Source: Streptomyces panaciradicis | GTDB taxonomy: Bacteria; Actinomycetota; Actinomycetes; Streptomycetales; Streptomycetaceae | Length of the DNA: 64,000 nt | Direction of reading: 5' to 3' | Assembly (NCBI RefSeq): GCF_023516615.1 | Contig: NZ_JAMGBF010000063.1 | Span: 30,259 to 94,258, forward strand | In this document: piece after piece, positions 17,000 to 23,672 of the stretch | Layout: each line of letters opens with the position of its first letter | Numbering within the stretch: position 1 is the stretch's first letter | Made by a program: the position numbers and the translations under genes | Notes under the pieces: model-generated | What the model saw: the letters and a program-made list of their open reading frames with translations, nothing else | What the model was told of the DNA's origin: nothing | Database searches by the model: none

Positions 17000-17875
17000 T
17001 CAGGAGGCGAACGTTTCCAGCCAGTCGGAATCGATCTCCCCTTCGGCGACGATCACCGCCGGACCCGTCATCTCGATCTCGCCGTCGGGCCGTTCGGTGA
17101 TCACGAGCGTCCCGCCGGGCACGTCCACGGTGTACGTGGTCGGCGTCCCGGTGACCGTCGGGTCGACGCCGTCCCGGCGGGCGGCCGCCACGGCGACCGC
17201 GCACGCACCGGTGCCGCAGGAGCGGGTCTCGCCGGAACCGCGCTCGTGCACGCGCAGGGCGACGTGGCCGGGGCCGCGGTCGACCACGAACTCGACGTTC
17301 ACCCCGTCCGGGTAGGCGGAGGCGGGGCTGAACGGCGGCGGGGAGAACAGGGGGCCCGCGTGCGCGAGGTCCTCGACGAACGCGACCGCGTGCGGGTTGC
17401 CCATGTTCACGTTCCGGGCGGGCCAACTGCGCTCGCCCACGCTGACTGTGACGTCCCCTTCGGGGAGCCGCGCCCTGCCCATTCCGACCGTGACGGCGCC
17501 GTCCTTGGCGATGTGCACGCGCTTCACGCCGCCGCGCGTGGCCACCGTGAGGTCGCCCTCGGCGACGTGGCCGGCGCGCTGCAGGTAGCGCGCGAACACG
17601 CGCACGCCGTTGCCGCACATCTCCGCGATCGAGCCGTCGCCGTTGCGGTAGTCCATGAACCACTCCGCCTCGGCCGCCATGTCCCGCGCCTCGGGGTGCG
17701 CGGCGGAGCGCACCACGTGCAGCAGGCCGTCACCGCCGATGCCCGCGCGACGGTCGCACAGGGCGGCGACGGCGGCCGGGGGCAGGTCGAGTGCGTTCTC
17801 GGGGTCCGGGACGATCACGAAGTCGTTCTCCGTGCCGTGCCCCTTGAGGAAGGCGATGGGCGTACGCGTGCTCAT
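17000..17875 (-). CDS. dapF: Diaminopimelate epimerase
   Basis: Cytosolic, cofactor-free epimerase converting LL- to meso-diaminopimelate for lysine; Streptomyces walls themselves use LL-DAP. The 291-residue protein has both catalytic cysteines in their family motifs: EMCGNGVRVFARYL and ETRSCGTGACAVAVAA. FLKGHGTENDFVI at the N-terminus is the usual family opening. The start is ATG at 17875 with a modest GGGAC site. The upstream 314 bp are occupied by a repeat array, and miaA and a membrane protein lie further upstream on the same strand, so the promoter must be within or next to the repeats. Confidence 0.97.
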   Translation of the reverse strand: MSTRTPIAFLKGHGTENDFVIVPDPENALDLPPAAVAALCDRRAGIGGDGLLHVVRSAAHPEARDMAAEAEWFMDYRNGDGSIAEMCGNGVRVFARYLQRAGHVAEGDLTVATRGGVKRVHIAKDGAVTVGMGRARLPEGDVTVSVGERSWPARNVNMGNPHAVAFVEDLAHAGPLFSPPPFSPASAYPDGVNVEFVVDRGPGHVALRVHERGSGETRSCGTGACAVAVAAARRDGVDPTVTGTPTTYTVDVPGGTLVITERPDGEIEMTGPAVIVAEGEIDSDWLETFAS

Positions 17876-17910
17876 GTCCCGATCGTACGGGAGGGCCGCG
17901 TTCGCGCCGC

Positions 17911-18173
17911 GGGCCGGAGGGGCCGGTCGCTCGGGACCCCGCGGGCCGGTGGGGGCTGGTCGGGCGGATGTCCGCGGGCCGGTGGGGGGCTGGTCGGGCG
18001 GATGTCCGCGGGCCGGTGGGGGCTGGTCGCGCGAGGCCCCGCGGGCCCATGAGGGTGTTCGGGCAGAGTCCCGCGGGCCGGTGGGGGCTGGTAGCGCGGA
18101 TGTCCGCCGGGCGGTGAGGGCCGATCGCGCGGATGTCCGCGGGCCCGTGGGGGCTGGTCGCGCAGTTCCCCGC
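17911..18173. repeat. Eight-unit degenerate 32-34 bp tandem repeat
   Basis: Eight head-to-tail units begin at 17911, 17943, 17976, 18010, 18043, 18075, 18108 and 18141; unit length is 32-34 bp. The core reads GGGCCGGTGGGGGCTGG, then TCGGGCGGATGTCCGC or variants. The last unit passes into GCGCAGTTCCCCGCGCCCC, which I recall as a very common intergenic motif in Streptomyces genomes. Length variation breaks any reading frame, so the array is not coding. It fills the space between the membrane protein stop and the dapF start. Function unknown. Confidence 0.85.
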
Positions 18174-18189
18174 GCCCCTTACGGGCGCG

Positions 18190-18693
18190 TCAGCGCAGCC
18201 TCGCCACGCGCCAGACCGCCAGGACGACCACCGCGGCGACCAGGACCACGTAGGCCAGGACGACCCGCCAGTCCGGTCTGCGGCCGGAGCCGCGCTGCGG
18301 GAGGCCGGGCCACGTGTAACCGACGCGGCGCGCGGCCATCATGCCCCAGCCCGCCGCGCAGGAGCAGATCAGGAGCCCCAGCATGGCGATCACGGCCCCG
18401 CTGTCGCCGAAGTCGAAGGCGAGCGGGAACGCGAACATCAGGGAGCCGACCGCGGCCAGGGCCACGATGGGCGCGAGCTGCCAGATGCGCAGCCGCCGCT
18501 GCGGACGCAGCTCGACCTCGACCTCCGGGCCGCCCGCGAACATCTCCTCGGGCTCGGGACCGTCGGCGGTCACACCGCCCTGGGTGTCGTCGGGCCCGTC
18601 GGGGCTCAGACGGTCCGCGTCCTGCTCCGGTGCACCGCCGACAGCGGTGCGGGGCTCGGTGCCTTGTGCGGTGTCGCGAGGGCCGGCCTCCAT
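18190..18693 (-). CDS. Conserved three-helix membrane protein of unknown function
   Basis: Hypothetical integral membrane protein of 167 residues, with no recognised catalytic motif. The first 70 residues are hydrophilic and acidic, rich in Gly, Pro and Asp. Three hydrophobic segments follow: WQLAPIVALAAVGSLMFAF, AVIAMLGLLICSCAAGWGMM and a C-terminal VVLAYVVLVAAVVVLAVW. The chosen start is ATG 18693, about 9 nt after GGGAGGG; a GTG two codons earlier is equally possible. It lies between miaA and the repeat array, on the same strand as both flanking genes. Confidence 0.75.
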   Translation of the reverse strand: MEAGPRDTAQGTEPRTAVGGAPEQDADRLSPDGPDDTQGGVTADGPEPEEMFAGGPEVEVELRPQRRLRIWQLAPIVALAAVGSLMFAFPLAFDFGDSGAVIAMLGLLICSCAAGWGMMAARRVGYTWPGLPQRGSGRRPDWRVVLAYVVLVAAVVVLAVWRVARLR

Positions 18694-18801
18694 CGCCACG
18701 CGCCCTCCCAACTAGGACTCCACTTGGTCGATCGAAGCTCGATGATGGCACGGCGCCGGAGGCCCGGACGGCAGCCGGAGCGTCCCGATGCCATGACGTG
18801 A

Positions 18802-19740
18802 TCAGGCTGTGACCGGTCGTTCGACCAACGCCAGTGCAAGGTCCGGAAGTTCTGTGAGATCCGCCGCACCCCCACTCAACCAGTGCACCCGCGGATCGCG
18901 CCTGAACCACGAATCCTGGCGGCGCGCGAAGCGTTTGGTGGCACGTACGGTCTCGGCCCGCGCCTCCTCCAGCGTGCACTCCCCCGCGAGCGCCGCGAGG
19001 ACCTGCTGGTAGCCCAGCGCGCGGGAGGCCGTGCGCCCCTCGCGCAGGCCCCGCGCCTCCAGCGCGCGCACCTCGTCCACGAGCCCCTCGTCCCACATGC
19101 GGTCCACCCGGCGGGCGATGCGCTCGTCGAGTTCGGGGCGGGCGACGTCCACGCCGATCTGGACGGTGTCGTAGACCGAGTCGTGACCGGGCAGATTGGC
19201 GGTGAAGGGCTTGCCGGTGATCTCGATGACCTCCAGCGCCCGGACGATACGGCGGCCGTTGCTCGGCAGGATCGCCTGCGCGGCCCCGGGGTCGGCGGCG
19301 GCCAGGCGGGCGTGCAGCGCGCCGGAGCCGCGCAGCGTCAACTCGCCCTCCAGCCGGGCCCTGACCTCGGGGTCGGTGCCGGGGAACTCCAGGTTGTCGA
19401 CGGCGCCGCGGACGTAGAGGCCGGAGCCGCCGACGAGGACCGGCCAGCGGCCCGCGGCGAGCAGGGCGTCGATGCGCTCACGGGCGAGCCGCTGGTACTC
19501 GGCGACGGACGCCGTGACCGTCACGTCCCAGATGTCCAGGAGGTGGTGCGGGATGCCGCCGCGCTCCTCGGGCGTCAGCTTGGCGGTGCCGATGTCCATC
19601 CCTCGGTACAACTGCATGGAGTCGGCGTTGACGACCTCGCCTCCCAGGCGCTGGGCTAGGAAGACGCCCAGATCGGACTTTCCGGCCGCGGTCGGTCCGA
19701 CGACGGCGATGACCCGGGGGGCGTGGGGTGCGGTGCTCAC
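18802..19740 (-). CDS. miaA: tRNA dimethylallyltransferase MiaA
   Basis: Transfers a dimethylallyl group to A37 of tRNAs that read UNN codons; MiaB, encoded nearby, later thiomethylates the same base. The 312-residue protein has the P-loop GPTAAGKSD near residue 15, then NADSMQLYRGMDIGTAKL and HHLLDIWDVT, and a C-terminal RATKRFARRQDSWFRRD segment that binds tRNA. The start is GTG at 19740 on the family alignment; the ribosome site is weak. A much longer upstream frame is chance, since it would run through the divergent small gene at 19924. Confidence 0.96.
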   Translation of the reverse strand: MSTAPHAPRVIAVVGPTAAGKSDLGVFLAQRLGGEVVNADSMQLYRGMDIGTAKLTPEERGGIPHHLLDIWDVTVTASVAEYQRLARERIDALLAAGRWPVLVGGSGLYVRGAVDNLEFPGTDPEVRARLEGELTLRGSGALHARLAAADPGAAQAILPSNGRRIVRALEVIEITGKPFTANLPGHDSVYDTVQIGVDVARPELDERIARRVDRMWDEGLVDEVRALEARGLREGRTASRALGYQQVLAALAGECTLEEARAETVRATKRFARRQDSWFRRDPRVHWLSGGAADLTELPDLALALVERPVTA

Positions 19741-19923
19741 CGGACCAGTCTCGCAAACCCTGAAGGGTCTCCTCGAACGAGTTGCGTGACGGTACGGGGC
19801 CGGGGTCGTTGCCCGTTGCATGGTTCTCGCCGCCGGTTTCCGGGAGGCGGCGCTCCCGGTGGCGCAATCGGACGCACCGGGCACCGCGGGATTTCCCCCG
19901 CACGAGTAGCGTATGGAGTGGAT

Positions 19924-20202
19924 ATGGGCGTTTTCGCACGACTTCTTCGGAGGTCGAAGGTCACGGAGGAGGCGTCGCCCGTCGAGGTGCCGGCCGATGC
20001 ACGGGCGGCCGGGCCCGAGGCGGAGGAGGCGGCAGAGGCGAAGGGGCCGGCCGGCACCGAGGAGCGGACCGCCACGGAGCCCACGGAGCCCACGGTGGCC
20101 GAGGACGGCGAGGCCGGCGAGGGCGCGGGCGTCGAGATTCCTCAGCAGCAGTCCGCCGAGACGACGGCCGACAGCGAGGCCGGCGAGGGCGCCCGCACGT
20201 GA
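19924..20202 (+). CDS. Small acidic hypothetical protein
   Basis: Protein of 92 residues that opens with a basic amphipathic segment (MGVFARLLRRSK) and continues as a Glu/Ala/Thr-rich, probably disordered tail ending EAGEGART. ATG 19924 follows GGAG at 5 nt. I recall similar short proteins at this place in other Streptomyces, but no function. It is divergent from miaA and 62 bp before the antitoxin-like gene, so the two may be cotranscribed. Confidence 0.7.
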   Translation: MGVFARLLRRSKVTEEASPVEVPADARAAGPEAEEAAEAKGPAGTEERTATEPTEPTVAEDGEAGEGAGVEIPQQQSAETTADSEAGEGART

Positions 20203-20264
20203 CCGGGCCGCGCGCGAGTGTGCCGAGGGGCGCACCGGGCCCGGCCTGACGAGAAGGGCGGACC

Positions 20265-20534
20265 ATGGGTCTCCTGCACCAGCTGAAGGTCAGACTGTCC
20301 CCGGCGAAGGACAAGGTCTCGGGGCTCGCGCAGCAGCACGGGGGCACGATCGCGCACGGTCTCGACAAGGCCGCCGAGGCGGTCGACGAGAAGACCAAGG
20401 GCCGGTACAGCGACCGGATCCGGACCGGGACCGGCAAGGCCAAGGACGCGGTGGACCGACTCGCGCGCCAGGGCGACGCGGGCGCGGGCGGCGGCACCAC
20501 GCCGCCGGAGTCCCCCACCGAGCCGCACTCCTGA
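20265..20534 (+). CDS. MT0933-type antitoxin-like small protein
   Basis: Protein of 89 residues resembling the MT0933 (Rv0909-like) antitoxin family: a lysine-rich helical region with LSPAKDKVSGLAQQHGG, KAAEAVDEKTKGRYSDRI and AKDAVDRL. It starts at ATG 20265 with GAAGGGCGGA upstream. The C-terminus is Gly/Pro/Ser-rich and disordered. In mycobacteria the family antitoxin lies beside a toxin gene; here no toxin candidate is adjacent, since the upstream neighbour is only the small acidic protein. It may be an orphan, or its family name may not describe its role in Streptomyces. Confidence 0.75.
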   Translation: MGLLHQLKVRLSPAKDKVSGLAQQHGGTIAHGLDKAAEAVDEKTKGRYSDRIRTGTGKAKDAVDRLARQGDAGAGGGTTPPESPTEPHS

Positions 20535-20551
20535 ACGGCACGGCACACCGA

Positions 20552-20588
20552 CGGACGGCCGCGGGCCCGAGGGGTCCCCGGCCGTCCG
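20552..20588. terminator. Hairpin terminator between convergent genes
   Basis: Perfect 10-bp arms CGGACGGCCG and CGGCCGTCCG around a 17-nt loop that can pair further. It lies between the antitoxin-like gene and the convergent LigB-like gene; a short TTT follows on the plus strand. Confidence 0.7.
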
Positions 20589-20633
20589 CCGTTTCCCGTC
20601 CGCCGCGCCGCCCTCACGACCGGGCGGCCGCCC

Positions 20634-21347
20634 TCACGACCAGGTCGCCACCATGTACCCCACCCCGTACGGCGCGTCCTCGTACAGCAGCGCCCCGGCG
20701 AGGTCCGCGCCCTCGGCCGCGCCGGCGAGGACCTGCCAGGGGGCGCGGCCCGAAGCCCGCAGCTCGTGCGCCAGGTCGGCGTCGAGCGTCTCGAGTGCCG
20801 CCACGTCGGCCGCGCCCAGCGCACGCGCCACCTCCGCGTCGAAGGGTGCCGCACGCTCGTCGATGTAGCCGGGCGCCTTCAGGGTGCGGCAGGCGCTGCC
20901 GTCGCCCATCACCAGCAGGGCGACCCGCCCGGCCCGGGCGGCGATCTCCCGTCCGGCCTCGACGCACCGGTCGGTCGCGAGCGGTTCTCCCACGCCGAGT
21001 CCCTCGATCGGGGCGTCGGACCACCCGGTCCGCTCCAGCAGCCAGGCGGCGACGGCGAGGGAGGGCGGAAGCTCACGCCCCGGCTCCCCGTCCCCCACTC
21101 CGCCCAGCCGTACGTCGACCTCGACGCCGAAGCCGCGGAAGGAGCCCGGCGTGCCCTCGGGGTGCGGGCCGCGCCCGCTGCGGTCGGCGGGCCCGATCAC
21201 CACCAGCAGGTCGGGACGGGCGGCGGCGAGCACGCCGAGCGCGTCCGCGCACGCGGCACGCACGCGGTCCAGTTCCGGAGCGGCGCCCGCGGCCACCTCC
21301 GGCACGAGGAGGGGCGGGCAGGGGCAGATGGCTGCGGCGACAAGCAT
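20634..21347 (-). CDS. LigB-like class III extradiol dioxygenase-fold protein
   Basis: Protein of 237 residues resembling the LigB (class III extradiol ring-cleavage dioxygenase) superfamily as annotated in actinobacteria. It opens VAAAICPCPPLLVPEVA and has LLVVIGPADRSG, VALLVMGDGSACRTLKAPGYIDERA and a C-terminal YGVGYMVATW. Key histidines of true LigB iron sites are not obvious, for example no HxHG near the N-terminus. I therefore call it family-like and do not infer ring cleavage. It starts at ATG 21347 and lies 90 bp downstream of miaB on the same strand. Confidence 0.7.
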   Translation of the reverse strand: MLVAAAICPCPPLLVPEVAAGAAPELDRVRAACADALGVLAAARPDLLVVIGPADRSGRGPHPEGTPGSFRGFGVEVDVRLGGVGDGEPGRELPPSLAVAAWLLERTGWSDAPIEGLGVGEPLATDRCVEAGREIAARAGRVALLVMGDGSACRTLKAPGYIDERAAPFDAEVARALGAADVAALETLDADLAHELRASGRAPWQVLAGAAEGADLAGALLYEDAPYGVGYMVATWS

Positions 21348-21437
21348 GATCGGCAGGGTAACGCCGCGGCGGCGACGTTCGTCGCTCCGCGGCGCACCGC
21401 GTCACCCCGAGGCAGCGGCGTTCGTCGGCGACCCCCG

Positions 21438-22967
21438 TCAGTCGCAGCCGCAGCCGCTGCCCGACGCCACCGGCAGCGGCTCGGGCGCGCCGATCCTCGG
21501 CAGGCCCAGCATCACGCCGGCGGGCTTGGCGGCCTCGGCGGCGTTGCGCTTCTCCCACGCGTCACCCGCGCGCGTGCGGCGCACGTCGAGGACGGCACCC
21601 TCGGCGAGGAGGTGGTGCGGGGCGGCGTAGGTGATCTCGACGGTGACGACGTCGCCGGGGCGGACGTCCTGGTCGGGCTTGGTGAAGTGGACCAGGCGGT
21701 TGTCGGGGGCCCGGCCGGAGAGGCGGTGGGTGGCGCCGTCCTTGCGGCCCTCGCCCTCGGCGACCATCAGTTCCAGGGTGCGGCCGACCTGCTTCTTGTT
21801 CTCCTCCCAGGAGATCTCCTCCTGGAGGGCGACGAGACGCTCGTAGCGCGCCTGGACGACCTCCTTGGGGATCTGGTCCTCCATGGTGGCGGCCGGGGTG
21901 CCGGGGCGCTTGGAGTACTGGAAGGTGAACGCCTGGGCGAAGCGGGCCTCGCGGACCACGTGCAGGGTCTGCTCGAAGTCCTCCTCGGTCTCGCCGGGGA
22001 AGCCCACGATGATGTCGGTGGTGATCGCCGCGTGCGGGATGGCGGCCCGCACCTTCTCGATGATGCCGAGGTAGCGCTCCTGCCGGTACGAGCGGCGCAT
22101 CGCCTTCAGGACCGTGTCCGAGCCGGACTGCAGGGGCATGTGCAGCTGCGGCATGACGTTCGGCGTCTCGGCCATGGCGGCGATGACGTCGTCCGTGAAG
22201 TCGCGCGGGTGCGGGGAGGTGAAGCGGACGCGCTCCAGGCCCTCGATCGTCCCGCAGGCCCGCAGCAGCTTGCTGAACGCCTCGCGGTCGCCGATGTCGG
22301 AGCCGTAGGCGTTGACGTTCTGCCCGAGCAGGGTGATCTCGGAGACGCCCTCGCCGACCAGGGCCTCGATCTCGGCGAGGATGTCGCCGGTGCGGCGGTC
22401 CTTCTCCTTGCCGCGCAGGGCCGGGACGATGCAGAAGGTGCAGGTGTTGTTGCAGCCGACGGAGATCGACACCCACGCGGCGTACGCGCTCTCGCGCCGC
22501 GTCGGCAGGGTGGAGGGGAACGCCTCCAGCGACTCGGCGATCTCGACCTGCGCCTCTTCCTGCACGCGCGCGCGTTCCAGCAGCACCGGGAGCTTGCCGA
22601 TGTTGTGCGTGCCGAAGACGACGTCCACCCAGGGCGCCTTCTTCACGATGGTGTCGCGGTCCTTCTGTGCCAGGCACCCGCCGACCGCGATCTGCATGCC
22701 GGGACGGGACGCCTTCCTGGGCGCGAGGCGGCCGAGGTTGCCGTACAGGCGGTTGTCGGCGTTCTCCCGGACCGCGCAGGTGTTGAAGACGACGACGTCG
22801 GCGTCGCCGTCGGAGCCCTCGGGGGCGCGCACGTAGCCGGCGTCCTCCAGCAGCCCGGACAACCGCTCGGAGTCGTGGACGTTCATCTGGCACCCGTAGG
22901 TGCGCACTTCGTAGGTCTTGGGTGACTGAACGTCCACTGCCGGGCTCCGGTCGCTGCTGCTGGTCAT
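21438..22967 (-). CDS. miaB: tRNA-2-methylthio-N6-dimethylallyladenosine synthase MiaB
   Basis: Radical SAM methylthiotransferase that thiomethylates the MiaA-modified A37. The 509-residue protein has the N-terminal UPF0004 domain cluster cysteines (TYGCQMN, FNTCAVRE, VGGCLAQK), the radical SAM motif GCNNTCTFC, then LGQNVNAYG and a C-terminal TRAM domain (about 385-455). A terminal tail ends GSGCGCD. The start is ATG 22967. With miaA in the same block, the two-step i6A to ms2i6A pathway is locally encoded. Confidence 0.97.
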   Translation of the reverse strand: MTSSSDRSPAVDVQSPKTYEVRTYGCQMNVHDSERLSGLLEDAGYVRAPEGSDGDADVVVFNTCAVRENADNRLYGNLGRLAPRKASRPGMQIAVGGCLAQKDRDTIVKKAPWVDVVFGTHNIGKLPVLLERARVQEEAQVEIAESLEAFPSTLPTRRESAYAAWVSISVGCNNTCTFCIVPALRGKEKDRRTGDILAEIEALVGEGVSEITLLGQNVNAYGSDIGDREAFSKLLRACGTIEGLERVRFTSPHPRDFTDDVIAAMAETPNVMPQLHMPLQSGSDTVLKAMRRSYRQERYLGIIEKVRAAIPHAAITTDIIVGFPGETEEDFEQTLHVVREARFAQAFTFQYSKRPGTPAATMEDQIPKEVVQARYERLVALQEEISWEENKKQVGRTLELMVAEGEGRKDGATHRLSGRAPDNRLVHFTKPDQDVRPGDVVTVEITYAAPHHLLAEGAVLDVRRTRAGDAWEKRNAAEAAKPAGVMLGLPRIGAPEPLPVASGSGCGCD

Positions 22968-23035
22968 GCGTCAAGGGTAGGCGGTCCCCGGAGGCACCCG
23001 TCCGCCCCTTGCGCAGCCCGCCGGCCGGGACGCGC

Positions 23036-23461
23036 TCAGCCGACCTTGACGTCCGTCTTCATGCCCAGTTGCCGGTGTCCGTCCACAGGGCAGTAGAGCT
23101 CGTACGTTCCCTTCTTCAGCGTGACCGTCACGGACGTGTTCTGGCCGCTGGAGATGTTCTTGGTCCGCACGTCGGAGACGCCGGGGCCGTCCACCTCCAG
23201 GGCGTGCGTGGTCGTGCCGGCGTTGTCGGCGGTGAAGGTGTAGGTGCCCGGGGTGAAGGAGCTGCGGGAGAGTTTGAGGGCGAACTCGGTCTCCGTCACC
23301 GTGACCTTCGTCCCCGAGCCGGCCTTGGCCGCGCCGGTGCTGTCCGAGGCCTTCCCGCCACCGCCACCGCCGCTGGAACAGGCGGCGACGAGGAGGGCGG
23401 CGGAGAACGCCAGCGCCGTCGTGCGGAATGCCGTTCGTGCGGTCTTCTTCGCGATCACCAT
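23036..23461 (-). CDS. Cupredoxin-like lipoprotein
   Basis: Extracytoplasmic copper-binding lipoprotein of 141 residues. Signal peptide 1-27 ends LLVAAC with lipidated Cys28, then a Gly/Ser linker. The cupredoxin fold (about 50-141) has the full type-1 copper set: His86 (TTTHALEV), then Cys124, His129 and Met134 in the C-x4-H-x4-M loop YCPVDGHRQLGM. ATG 23461 is chosen because AAGGGG lies 9 nt upstream; another ATG three codons earlier sits on the ribosome site. It probably carries electrons or copper at the membrane. It is divergent from the PP2C regulator gene. Confidence 0.85.
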   Translation of the reverse strand: MVIAKKTARTAFRTTALAFSAALLVAACSSGGGGGGKASDSTGAAKAGSGTKVTVTETEFALKLSRSSFTPGTYTFTADNAGTTTHALEVDGPGVSDVRTKNISSGQNTSVTVTLKKGTYELYCPVDGHRQLGMKTDVKVG

Positions 23462-23672
23462 GTGGCTCATCCCCTTCGGAGTCGCCCGCCACTCGCCGGG
23501 CTTGTCCCGGTCTGGAGCGAGAGGACCCCTATGAGGGATACGCACCGATGGGTCGTGATGTTCAGGCGGTGGCCGTCCCGGAGAGACCCGTCGGCGGCCC
23601 GGCGACGGGAACCGGGCGTCAGGAATCACCGAAAGAGGTTTCGGACGAAAACGGGAACGATAAGTTCCCCTC

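Noticed and set aside
12579..17315. Open frame of 1578 codons on the plus strand
   Set aside because: It is the antisense shadow of hflX, the M1 peptidase, rshA and dapF; its composition (Arg, Gly, Val, His rich) has no recognisable domain and such frames are expected at this GC content.
17911..18173. CRISPR array
   Set aside because: The units are contiguous degenerate tandem repeats without constant repeats alternating with unique spacers, and no cas genes are present.
19741..20235. N-terminal extension of MiaA
   Set aside because: The extra residues are low complexity, antisense to the small gene at 19924, and the P-loop position fits a start at 19740.
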